The notes under the pieces are model-generated. The model searched no databases, was not told the DNA's origin, and was given only the letters and a program-made list of their open reading frames with translations. A DNA stretch of 64,000 bases. Origin: Microcoleus asticus IPMA8. GTDB lineage: Bacteria > Cyanobacteriota > Cyanobacteriia > Cyanobacteriales > Microcoleaceae. The translations under genes were made by a program, and so were the position numbers. The stretch lies in NCBI RefSeq assembly GCF_013179805.1, contig NZ_SRRZ01000015.1:1-64000 (forward strand), read 5' to 3'. Shown here piece by piece: positions 26,171 to 34,476 of this stretch (the stretch's first letter is position 1; each line of letters starts with the position of its first letter).

Positions 26171-26914
26171 ATGACCAAAATCAACCTAAAAATTCTCGCT
26201 GCAGCAATACTGCTACTCCCATTTTGCGCAGCAATTCCCTTACAAGCTCAAAATCTGTCTCTACTTAAGCGGCTGCTAGAAACAAGAGGATGTCCCGGAT
26301 GCGACTTATTTGGTGCTTCCTTGAGCCGTGCAGATTTGTTTGGCGCTTCCTTGAGCCGCGCCACTCTCAGCAGGGCCGACTTAGTTGATGCCGACTTGAC
26401 TGCGGCTGACTTAATGGAAGCTAATTTAAATAACGCCAACATGAGAAACGCCTTTTTGACCGACGCCGACCTCAGCAAAGCCGACATGAGCAGGGCAGAC
26501 ATCAGGGGAGCCAACTTAGAAAATGCCAACCTCAGCGAGAGTTTTCTTCTAGACGCATCCCTCCAGTTGGCTAACTTAAAATGCAGTAATTTGAGCGCCG
26601 CCAAACTAAGTCGAACCGATCTGAGAAATGCCGATTTAAGCGGTGCAAATCTCACCGGTGCAGACCTCAAAGAAGCCGATTTAAGCGGTGCAAATCTCAG
26701 CGGTGCAGACCTGAGATCTGCCGACTTGAGGGATGCGAGATTGAACAAAGCTAATCTCACAGATGCCAATCTTTGTGGTGCCCGGATGCCAAACCAAAAA
26801 ATATCTCGGCGAGGCTGCGAAGTTAAGAAAGAACAAGCGATAAGCACGAACAATTACTGTAATTACTGCTATGCCTTGAATGACTGGTGGCTTAATGTAT
26901 TAAGGTTTTACTAA
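26171..26914 (+). CDS. exported pentapeptide-repeat protein
   Basis: This 247-residue protein has a signal peptide (ILAAAILLLPFCAAIPLQAQ), so it acts outside the cytoplasm. A Cys-x-x-Cys (GCPGCDLFGASL) opens the repeat domain, a feature common in cyanobacterial exported pentapeptide proteins. Residues 40-215 are about 33 A(D/N)LxX pentapeptides (LSRADLFGASL, LSGANLTGADLKEADL). The tail (CNYCYALNDWWLNVLRFY) is unusual and aromatic; it may derive from a frame change near the original end, since such proteins often stop soon after the repeats. Function unknown. Confidence 0.85.
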   Translation: MTKINLKILAAAILLLPFCAAIPLQAQNLSLLKRLLETRGCPGCDLFGASLSRADLFGASLSRATLSRADLVDADLTAADLMEANLNNANMRNAFLTDADLSKADMSRADIRGANLENANLSESFLLDASLQLANLKCSNLSAAKLSRTDLRNADLSGANLTGADLKEADLSGANLSGADLRSADLRDARLNKANLTDANLCGARMPNQKISRRGCEVKKEQAISTNNYCNYCYALNDWWLNVLRFY

Positions 26915-27022
26915 GCAGTATCATCGCGATAACTGCTCTGTTTCAGATATGTACTGTTAGAAAGAAGTGCGAGCAGGCGGTACAGATATTCAACTGAACC
27001 TGTTACCGCCAACAGCTTTTAT

Positions 27023-28009
27023 CTAGTTTGAAGAACCTAAAAATTGGCTCAGTATTTGCAGATATTCTTCGCCGCCGATATGTGCCACATTAGTGTGACC
27101 TCCATCAGGAACTATGTAAAGCTGTTTGGGTTCAGGTGCTGCATCAAACAGTTTTTTGCTCATTTCCACTGGAACTACTTTGTCAGCAGCCCCGTGAATA
27201 AACAGCACAGGCATTTGCAGCCGATCGACTTTTGAAAGAGAATCAAACCGCTGTGTCAGCAAAACATCGATCGGAAACATCCAAAACAGCCCTTTTTGGA
27301 AATTCACCATCGCCCGTGTCGAAGTAAAAGAGCCTTCTACGATTAACCCCGCCGCCTCCGGGTGACGCACGGCTAGATCGATCGCGATCGCCCCTCCCAA
27401 AGAATGACCGTAGATATAAATTTGATTCGGGTTAATCCCCCGCTGTTTCACCAAATAATCCCAAGCAAGTTGAGCATCCTCATAAACCTGAGATTCGCTC
27501 GGAAAATCGCCCTGGCTTTTTCCATAACCGCGATAATCCATCACAAATACCGACAAACCTAATCGATGAAATCGATGAGCGTGTTCGACATTTGATCCCA
27601 CATTTGAAGCATTGCCGTGCAGGTACAAAACTACCCCCCCTAACCCCCCCTTGTTAAGGGCGGGAACCGCAGCGATGACCCGTTTGTCACTTTGGGGCGC
27701 AGCCAGAAACGACTCCTCCTTTCTGGCTCCACCCCTTGCTAAGGGGGGGCTGGGGGGATTTTCCGAGGCAGGAATCCACCACCCGTGCACGCTTTCCACC
27801 GCGCCTGTTTTAGTTGAAATTGGCAGCCAGACATCTTGATATTTCAACTGAAAATCATCTGGCGTAGTTTCGATCGCGCGCGCGGGAAAAAAGATAAACT
27901 TACCTTGTGCTACAAATAGGAATACACAAGCAGCAGAATAAGCAACGGCCAAAACTATCCCAAAAGCTATTAGCGATTTAGACAAAAGGAATACTAGCAA
28001 CTTGTTCAT
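27023..28009 (-). CDS. membrane-anchored alpha/beta hydrolase (BEM46/ABHD13-like)
   Basis: This 328-residue protein opens with one transmembrane helix (residues 8-36) followed by an alpha/beta hydrolase. The oxyanion segment VVLYLHGNAS lies at 126-135, the nucleophile in YGHSLGGAIAIDLA, the acid in LFIHGAADKVVP and the histidine in PDGGHTNVAH. This matches the BEM46/ABHD13 group of serine hydrolases. The substrate is unknown. Residues 83-125 (SENPPSPPLARGG and so on, to NKGGLGG) are not part of the fold: they are encoded by an in-frame palindromic repeat. They fall in a surface loop before the first core strand, so the enzyme may stay active. Confidence 0.9.
   Translation of the reverse strand: MNKLLVFLLSKSLIAFGIVLAVAYSAACVFLFVAQGKFIFFPARAIETTPDDFQLKYQDVWLPISTKTGAVESVHGWWIPASENPPSPPLARGGARKEESFLAAPQSDKRVIAAVPALNKGGLGGVVLYLHGNASNVGSNVEHAHRFHRLGLSVFVMDYRGYGKSQGDFPSESQVYEDAQLAWDYLVKQRGINPNQIYIYGHSLGGAIAIDLAVRHPEAAGLIVEGSFTSTRAMVNFQKGLFWMFPIDVLLTQRFDSLSKVDRLQMPVLFIHGAADKVVPVEMSKKLFDAAPEPKQLYIVPDGGHTNVAHIGGEEYLQILSQFLGSSN
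27635..27763. repeat. palindromic repeat in frame inside the hydrolase gene
   Basis: CCCCCCTAACCCCCCCTTG (27633 onward) and a facing copy ending CTAAGGGGGGGCTGGGGGG (27738-27758) form long imperfect inverted arms around a central segment. The stretch equals 43 codons. This class of C-rich palindrome is a common dispersed repeat in filamentous cyanobacteria. Confidence 0.75.
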
Positions 28010-28127
28010 AGATAGAGCACGCGGGAAATTAGAGATCGCTCAAAAGCTAATGGCAAATGATTAATTCAGACAATTAGCCAAGATCGATTACTAACTTCCG
28101 CTGCCGCATTCCGCCGAATTTCAAAAA

Positions 28128-29588
28128 TTAATGCAATTCAGGGTGGTGCAAGTGCCAATTCGTAGACTGTTCGTAAGCGTGAGCCACTTGAAACAGCCGA
28201 GATTCTTGCAAAACATTACCAATTAGTTGTATACCCACTGGCAGTCCTTTATCATCAAATCCGCAGGGCAAACTCAAAGCTGGTAAACCAGCAAGATTCA
28301 CCGGAATAGTCATCAAATCTGACAAATACATACTCAGGGGGTCATTAAATTTTTCCCCTGCCTTAAATGCGGTAGTAGGAGCAGTGGGACAGACTAAAAC
28401 ATCAACTTGAGAAAAAGCTTTTTCAAAGTCTTCTTTAATCAAAGTCCGAACTTTTTGAGCTTTTAGATAATAGGCGTCGTAATATCCAGCAGACAACACG
28501 TAAGTACCGATCGCAATCCGGCGTTTAACTTCCGCACCGAACCCTTGAGAGCGAGTTTTGGCATACATATCCAAAAGATTATCGGAGTCTGGAGACCGAA
28601 AACCGTATTTGACTCCATCATATCGCGCCAAATTTGCCGAAGCTTCCGAGGGAGCAATAATGTAGTAAGTGGGCAAACCGTAGCGGAACCGGGGACAAGA
28701 AATGACTTGAATTTCTGCGCCCAATTGTTGAAATTGCTCGATCGCCTTAGTAACAGCGTCTTTAACCCCCGAGTCCAACCCGACACCAAAAGTTTCTTTA
28801 ATTACACCAATTCTAATCTGACCCTTCGGTCGCAAACTGGGTCTTAAAGCTTGGGCGTAGTCAGGAATTGGGACATTAAGACTCGTGGAATCTCTCGGAT
28901 CGTAACCCGCGATCGCCCCCAACAAAATCGCCGCATCCTCAACAGTCCGGCCAAAGGGCCCGATTTGATCGAGAGAAGAAGCATAGGCGACCAAACCGTA
29001 GCGAGAAACCAATCCATAAGTCGGTTTCAGCCCCACCAAACCGCAAAAAGCAGCAGGTTGGCGGATTGAGCCGCCTGTATCCGAACCCAAACTCACGACA
29101 CATTCTTCGGCGGCTACCGCTGCGGCAGAACCGCCAGAAGACCCTCCGGGCACGCGCTCCAAGTCCCAAGGATTTGCGGTAACTTGATAGGCAGAAGTTT
29201 CTGTCGAGCTCCCCATTGCAAACTCGTCCATATTCGCCTTACCCACAATCACCGCACCGGCTGCTTGGAGTTTCGAGACGACGGTTGCATCGTAGGGAGG
29301 CACAAAATTCTCCAAAATTCGAGAGGCGCAGGTTGTGGGAACGCCCTCGGTACACATATTGTCTTTAACGGCGATCGGGATGCCGGCCAACAGGCCAATT
29401 TGCTCTCCGGCTGCGATTTGGGCATCCACTTTGTGGGCCTGCGCCAATGCGCTGTCTGCTGTCACGCACAGAAAGCTTTTCAACTTCGGCTCTAGCTGGG
29501 TAATTCGGTCTAATGCTTCTTGAGTAATTTCCACAGCCGAGCGTTCTTTATTGACCAGTTGTCGGTGCAACTCGCGGATGGATGCCAT
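28128..29588 (-). CDS. gatA: aspartyl/glutamyl-tRNA amidotransferase subunit A
   Basis: GatA is the glutaminase subunit of the GatCAB complex that converts Glu-tRNA(Gln) to Gln-tRNA(Gln). The 486-residue protein has the amidase signature with the full Ser-cisSer-Lys triad: K75 (GIPIAVKDNMC), S150 (PGGSSGGSAAAVA) and S174 (SDTGGSIRQPAAFCG). The start is ATG 29588 (MASIRELHRQL); the open frame upstream is not conserved. gatB and gatC are not in the window, which is common in cyanobacteria. Transcribed alone. Confidence 0.97.
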   Translation of the reverse strand: MASIRELHRQLVNKERSAVEITQEALDRITQLEPKLKSFLCVTADSALAQAHKVDAQIAAGEQIGLLAGIPIAVKDNMCTEGVPTTCASRILENFVPPYDATVVSKLQAAGAVIVGKANMDEFAMGSSTETSAYQVTANPWDLERVPGGSSGGSAAAVAAEECVVSLGSDTGGSIRQPAAFCGLVGLKPTYGLVSRYGLVAYASSLDQIGPFGRTVEDAAILLGAIAGYDPRDSTSLNVPIPDYAQALRPSLRPKGQIRIGVIKETFGVGLDSGVKDAVTKAIEQFQQLGAEIQVISCPRFRYGLPTYYIIAPSEASANLARYDGVKYGFRSPDSDNLLDMYAKTRSQGFGAEVKRRIAIGTYVLSAGYYDAYYLKAQKVRTLIKEDFEKAFSQVDVLVCPTAPTTAFKAGEKFNDPLSMYLSDLMTIPVNLAGLPALSLPCGFDDKGLPVGIQLIGNVLQESRLFQVAHAYEQSTNWHLHHPELH

Positions 29589-30836
29589 GCTCGTACCTTT
29601 ATCATTTCTACTTTGAGACAATACAGTTAATATAACTGGCAATTGCACGCACTTACAGCTATTCGGCAAAGTCCGCTATTTTTGTGGCTTTGTTCGATCG
29701 CGCGATCGACCCTTTTACATACAATAGATTAAATTCTCAAAATCGCACCAGACAAAAAATATCGCTAGAGCTTTTTACCTAATGTTTTAAAAAATAAAGA
29801 ATGCAACTGTATTAGGACTTAGGCAAAAAGTGGTTTGACGTGTTAATTATAAGGGTAAGGCGCGCAATGCGCCGCCTACATAATTAAGTTCTGCTTCCAC
29901 AACTGTGTATGCAAAATTAAAATCCTTATAAAATTACCCATCCCGAATTCTTTAATCTAAAATCTAAAAGCAAATTAGCCCTTTCCAAAATTTAAAATTT
30001 CTCACCCAGGTTATATTCGACGCAACCAATGATTTAGCGTATAAAAATATCAAAAAAAATAAATTCCTTCCCGATTGTTGCTGCTACCCTTTATGGGGAA
30101 TATAACCAGATAATCTTGGCAAGATTGCTCCTGAGCTCTTACTCCTTTCGCTAGATACAATTAATCCATAGTTTAAAAGCATATTTAGATATCAAGCGGA
30201 TTTCAACTTGGATTACCCCCCTGATAGTCCTGAAAAAACTGAAGAAGAAATAGAAACTTATTAACCAATACGCTTGAGTCAACACTGTTTATTGCCCGGA
30301 GATCCCCCTCGTATACCCCCAATCGTTGGGGGGATGCAAGATCGAGTTCTTGTTGCCTCCTTGGTTCGGGGGGCTAGCGAGGATCGGGCTTAACTGAACC
30401 GTATTGACTTATGAGCAACAAGGTATTAGCTTGTAGCTGCAACTTCAAAAAGAATTATCCCCAGATAATGAAGTGCGCTATTCTAGCCAAAAATTACGAA
30501 AAGTTATCAGTCATCCGAGTGAATTAATGGCTGCAGCGTAATTACAAAAAAGATCGAGCTTTTCGCATCCACGCCCATTGTGCCACGGGTCAAAAAGCCG
30601 ATCGGAAATGTGGGGTTCACAAAAAAGCTCGGAACGCTCACCGCCACGCCGAGGTCTTTTGTTAGGCGCACCTGCAAAAAAACAGCAGTGTTTCCTCACC
30701 TGCATCTATCTGCGTGCATCAGCAGCAAAAAAAGCTAGGTATTTGCCCCCACGATCCCCAGGAAAACAATTTCATCCGGAATTATCCCCAAAACCAAAGA
30801 TATATGGTAAGAAGTTCCCGATGCCCCGTTGGAGGA
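29589..30836. other. gene-poor decayed region
   Basis: No intact gene was found in about 1.2 kb. Visible parts include a GGCGCGCAATGCGCC hairpin near 29860, TCTAAAA units near 29955, coding remnants at 30184-30264 and 30413-30541, a C/G-run repeat at 30298-30412 and A/T-rich filler. It looks like the decayed end of former mobile or accessory DNA. Confidence 0.5.
30184..30541 (+). pseudogene. possible coding remnants split by a repeat
   Basis: Two open fragments in the same direction flank a C/G-run repeat. The first reads FRYQADFNLDYPPDSPEKTE and ends at 30264. The second (30413-30541) reads EQQGISL, a stop, then LQLQKELSPDNEVRYSSQ and ends SELMAAA. Their natural composition suggests old protein-coding sequence, possibly one gene interrupted by the repeat at 30298-30412. 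The family is not recognised. Confidence 0.3.
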
Positions 30837-31292
30837 ATGCCACCTAAAGCTCACTTAGAATCCCACCTGACGGCAGAGGAACTCAAACTTCGCTACCGGC
30901 AGGCACAAAACACCACAGAGTCGCGCCGCTGGCACTTGCTGCTCTTAGTTTCCCGAAATTGGACTATCAAACAAGCAGCCCAAGTCGTAGGTCTCAACTA
31001 CGACTACGCCAAAGAAATTGTCCAGCGCTATAACCGAGAAGGCCCTAACTCTGTCAGGAACCGCAGCGGAGACCGCCAGCCCCCTCCTGCGAAATCCTTG
31101 CTGAATCCTGAACAGCAAGAAGAACTGCGACAAGCGCTGCAAGGATCTGCCCCCGACGGCGGAGACTGGACAGGCCCCAAAGTAGCTCGCTGGATTGCCG
31201 AAAAAATCGGTAGCGATCATGTCTGGCCCCAACGCGGCTGGGATTACCTCAAGCGGTTGGGTGCTGACTGGCGACGGCGGCGCAGAAAGTAG
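30837..31292 (+). CDS. orphan transposase-type helix-turn-helix protein
   Basis: The protein (about 151 residues from ATG 30837) has two helix-turn-helix parts: ESRRWHLLLLVSRNWTIKQ and AAQVVGLNYDYAKEIVQRYN form the first, and GDWTGPKVARWIAEKIG with WPQRGWDYLKRLG the second. This matches the N-terminal DNA-binding region of IS630-type transposases and the winged-HTH proteins derived from it. It ends in RRRRRK with no DDE catalytic domain, and none follows downstream. It is either a truncated transposase or a domesticated DNA-binding protein. The start is uncertain: ATG 30837 has a GGAGG almost touching it, while ATG 30804 would add 11 residues. Confidence 0.7.
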   Translation: MPPKAHLESHLTAEELKLRYRQAQNTTESRRWHLLLLVSRNWTIKQAAQVVGLNYDYAKEIVQRYNREGPNSVRNRSGDRQPPPAKSLLNPEQQEELRQALQGSAPDGGDWTGPKVARWIAEKIGSDHVWPQRGWDYLKRLGADWRRRRRK

Positions 31293-31380
31293 ATAGTTTG
31301 CAATATTTAGAGGGGGTTGATTTCCTTCGTGCGATCGCTCCCTTTATTTTGGTTATCTTAGCGCAGCGGCGCAATCAAAC

Positions 31381-31420
31381 GATTTTAGATTTTAGATTTT
31401 AGATTTTAGATTTTAGATTT
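31381..31420. repeat. heptamer repeat (TTTTAGA)n
   Basis: Five or more TTTTAGA heptamers lie about 90 bases upstream of the serine hydrolase gene. Same family as at 5605, 15751, 16006, 18031, 41352 and 54655. Confidence 0.85.
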
Positions 31421-31505
31421 GTTCTCCTATCTAAAATCTTAAACCGTTTGACTGATGTAACAATAGCTGCTTATATAGAATTTGGTTGTGTTGAGGATGT
31501 TAAAT

Positions 31506-32807
31506 ATGCGAGGGATCAGGCCTTTTTTGTCGATCGCTAACAAGACTTTGGCAGTAGTAGCTGGCATCGGACTGGTTCAGATGTTAACAATCGCAAGTTC
31601 ATTCTCTCAATCATCTAACCCGCGTTCCTTAGACGAACTCTACAAAATTCGCGATCGGCTCGTCAGCGAATTAGAACAGCCCCCCTCTCCCTCCCCAGAA
31701 CCAACCCTGCTCTCCCGCTTAGTTCCCGTCGCCACAAATCCTCAAGAACAAGTCCTACAGCAGTTGCAGGCGGTGGAAGCTCAAATATTAGTAGAACAGA
31801 GGGCTAACGACAACTTACAGCAAGCAGTCCGTTTAGCCAACCGAGCCGTAGAAACTACACGGCAGCAAAATCAGTCGATCGAATCTTCGCAGCAAACTCA
31901 ATTTTTGTGGCATCAGGCCCTCAACAACTTGCAGGAAGTTCCTCAAAATTCATTTTTAGCTTCTCTCACTGCCTCAAAAACTCAAGAATACCGGGAAAAT
32001 TTAACAGCAGCAACCTCTCAAGTGCAGCAAGCAAAATCTGATTTTTTGGCTGCGGTTGCCCGGGAAAGCGGTTTGTCTGGGCAAGCTTCGATCGGCATTT
32101 GCCACCTTTCTAGAGAGTGCGTGCACCTGCGGGGCGATGTACCTCCTATCAGTCCGGCCAGCTTAATTAAATTGCCAATTGCTGTCGCCCTGATGCAAAA
32201 AGTCGAAAAAGAAAAAATTAGTCTGAACCAGGAAGTATTCGTCAGTCGCGGTAATTTCACCGAAGACTCATCGGCGAAGATTACGTCCAATCGCAATTAC
32301 CCGCTACAGCTACTGTTAGAAGAAATGATCTATCGCAGCAGCAACATCGCCACCAATCAACTGATCGATTATTTGGGATCGGATTACATCAATCAATTCT
32401 TAGATAATCGCGGCTACGAAGTCACCCGCGTCAACTTCAAATTAATGGGGGAAAAAACTATGCCCACCAACCCCGGTTCTGGTCGCAACCGCGTGACTGC
32501 TAACGAACTCACCGAAATGATGGTGCAAATTTACAACGGCGAAACACCCGGTGCTAAACTGTTAATAGAAACTCTCAACCGCCAGTACGATCACGCTCTG
32601 GGATTTGCCGCCTTGCAAGGAACTAAAGCTCAGTGGTTGGGGGAAAAAACAGGCCAAAATTCCTGGGTGCTCGGCACAACTTTAGCCATGAGCATTGACG
32701 ACGAGGCATATGTGATGACTGTGATTGACAGCCGCAGCAGCGATCTGCAAATGCGCCAGTCTATTTCTAAAATTGCCGATTACATTGTCCGAAACCCCAG
32801 CTTTTAA
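31506..32807 (+). CDS. exported serine hydrolase, class A beta-lactamase fold
   Basis: This protein of 433 residues opens with a hydrophobic signal or anchor segment, then an alpha-helical region (about residues 40-170, rich in Gln and Glu, probably coiled coil), then a class A beta-lactamase-like domain. The active-site motifs are visible: S-L-I-K (PASLIKLPIAVALMQ), a Ser-x-Asn-type box (SSNIATNQLIDYLG) and K-T-G (GEKTGQNSW). It probably acts on peptidoglycan-like peptides or is a DD-peptidase relative; resistance is not implied. ATG 31506 is preferred over ATG 31497 because a GAGG site lies 9 bases upstream. The next gene follows after 56 bases. Confidence 0.87.
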   Translation: MRGIRPFLSIANKTLAVVAGIGLVQMLTIASSFSQSSNPRSLDELYKIRDRLVSELEQPPSPSPEPTLLSRLVPVATNPQEQVLQQLQAVEAQILVEQRANDNLQQAVRLANRAVETTRQQNQSIESSQQTQFLWHQALNNLQEVPQNSFLASLTASKTQEYRENLTAATSQVQQAKSDFLAAVARESGLSGQASIGICHLSRECVHLRGDVPPISPASLIKLPIAVALMQKVEKEKISLNQEVFVSRGNFTEDSSAKITSNRNYPLQLLLEEMIYRSSNIATNQLIDYLGSDYINQFLDNRGYEVTRVNFKLMGEKTMPTNPGSGRNRVTANELTEMMVQIYNGETPGAKLLIETLNRQYDHALGFAALQGTKAQWLGEKTGQNSWVLGTTLAMSIDDEAYVMTVIDSRSSDLQMRQSISKIADYIVRNPSF

Positions 32808-32863
32808 CGGCTGGAATATAAAATTTATAGCTGGGGAAAACGCACCGCCCAAACAGTTAAAAA

Positions 32864-33694
32864 ATGCTGCATCAAAAACTCAGTGTTTCCGTCAAAGGCC
32901 AAGGGTTTCCCATCCTCTGCTTGCACGGCCATCCAGGTTCCGGCGATTGTATGTCCGTCTTTACAGAACACTTATCAAAGCGGTTCCAGACGATCGCACC
33001 AGACTTGCGCGGATATGGCAACAGCCGCACCTCAACTTTCTTTGAAATGACCGACCATCTCCTCGATTTAGAAGCTCTTTTAGACCGATTGGGAGTCGAT
33101 CGGTGTTTGGTGATCGGATGGTCTTTGGGAGGGATTTTAGCCCTGGAATTAGCCATGAAATATCCCCAGCGAGTCACGGGTTTGATTCTACTTGCATCCG
33201 CAGCCAAACCGCGAGGAAGTCACCCTCCCATCTCTTGGCAAGATAACCTTTACACCGGTTTAGCCGGAATTATCAATTGGGCGATACCCGGTTGGCAGTG
33301 GAATATTGATACTTTTGGTAGGCGATCGCTCTTTCGCTACTTGATACAGCAGCAGAAAGCCACCCCTTACCGCTACTTAGCACAGGCAGGTACCCCCGCC
33401 TACCTCAAAACTTCCAACACGGCCACCAAGGCTTTAAATACCGCTCTGAGGGCTGGATACGATCGACTGATCCACCTCGGCGACATTCAATGTCCGTGCT
33501 TGGTGTTGGCCGGAGAGGGCGATCGGCACATCACCTCGGCATCGAGTTTAGAAACAGCCCGCCACCTTCACAATTGTCAGTGGCAGTGCTATCCAAATAC
33601 AGCCCACTTGTTCCCTTGGGAAATTCCCGATCGGGTACTCGCAGACATCGATAGTTGGATTGAGAAATTCCCCCAAGCAGTTGGTAATTGCTAG
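32864..33694 (+). CDS. alpha/beta hydrolase
   Basis: This 276-residue cytoplasmic protein is a canonical alpha/beta hydrolase: oxyanion loop LCLHGHPGSGD, nucleophile Ser in VIGWSLGGILALELA, acid in LAGEGDRHIT, and histidine in NTAHLFPWE. The lid region is about residues 125-195. Such proteins hydrolyse esters, lactones or related bonds; the substrate cannot be predicted. It lies 56 bases downstream of the serine hydrolase on the same strand, so they may share a transcript. It has no signal peptide, so the two work in different compartments. Confidence 0.87.
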   Translation: MLHQKLSVSVKGQGFPILCLHGHPGSGDCMSVFTEHLSKRFQTIAPDLRGYGNSRTSTFFEMTDHLLDLEALLDRLGVDRCLVIGWSLGGILALELAMKYPQRVTGLILLASAAKPRGSHPPISWQDNLYTGLAGIINWAIPGWQWNIDTFGRRSLFRYLIQQQKATPYRYLAQAGTPAYLKTSNTATKALNTALRAGYDRLIHLGDIQCPCLVLAGEGDRHITSASSLETARHLHNCQWQCYPNTAHLFPWEIPDRVLADIDSWIEKFPQAVGNC

Positions 33695-33897
33695 TCTTAA
33701 GTTTGGAGTTTGTCAGCAGCAATTAATCACCCAACAGTCAAGAATTTTGAATTTATATCGTTGCCGTTTACCTCCGAATCATAAATTTCCGAGTGCAGTG
33801 CGAGCTTCCCGCTCGCTATCAGCGCTCGCAAGCAAGGTATAATTCCGCAGTTACCGGATTTTAATTTACAACTCAAAACTCAAAATTTCCCGTGCTT

Positions 33898-34176
33898 CTA
33901 CTGACCGCTCAAAACAGGCCACAGCCCTCCCTCAGTCAGCTTTCCCAAATCATCTGCAACCGTCAAAGTAACAGGTTTGCAGCGAAGAATTGAAACACGA
34001 AGACCTTCTGCCCCTTCATTTTCTATGTCTTCTACATATCCTGCTTTTGCAGCTTCCGCTTCTGGAGCCGTCAAAAACGGCCCAAAATAGTAAATGCACC
34101 GCGGCGCTGAAGTTTTCACTTCAACCCACCAAGCCAATCCGAAAAAATTGAGCAAGCTAATCAAGAATTCTTTCAT
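33898..34176 (-). CDS. DUF1816 protein
   Basis: This 92-residue soluble protein matches the cyanobacterial DUF1816 family: WWVEVKTSAPRCIYYFGPF with a Cys, then the TAPEAEAAKAGYVEDIENE helix and a beta-rich tail. The fold is small and probably binds a partner; some relatives lie near phycobilisome linker genes, but no such link is seen here. The gene is alone. Confidence 0.83.
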   Translation of the reverse strand: MKEFLISLLNFFGLAWWVEVKTSAPRCIYYFGPFLTAPEAEAAKAGYVEDIENEGAEGLRVSILRCKPVTLTVADDLGKLTEGGLWPVLSGQ

Positions 34177-34476
34177 GTGCTTTTCTAACGTATTTGACGG
34201 TGTTTTCAGGGTGCTGCGAACACGCCTAGGCTTTCGTTATTTACACGTGGCTGACTGCTACCAAGAACCTATCCAAACCTATTTAAAGCTGATATCTAAA
34301 TAGATTGGTATTGAATTCCTGTTTGAACGTAGGGGGAAAGCCCCTTGTACTTTCGCCTGTCCGTAACGAAAGCCGATCGGCTCTCCTTACTTGTTCAAGG
34401 TGTGCTGCCGCTCAATTCTGGGCGGCACCCACAATAAACTACTCTGTTGTGCTCTTTTTTTCAAGCACCTTTACGA
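34177..34476. other. spacer between DUF1816 and rlmB
   Basis: No gene or clear element is seen. The DUF1816 promoter probably lies at the left; the right end is downstream of rlmB. Confidence 0.4.

Noticed and set aside
26248..26853. Minus-strand open frame opposite the pentapeptide gene
   Set aside because: The Leu/Ala/Ser-rich repeats mirror the pentapeptide codons, and no start signal is present.
29589..29669. N-terminal extension of GatA
   Set aside because: The amidase family start MASIREL lies at 29588; the upstream codons are not amidase-like.
30578..30847. Plus-strand open frame before the HTH gene
   Set aside because: Low-complexity basic composition in a decayed region, no similarity recognised, and it overlaps the HTH gene start in another frame.
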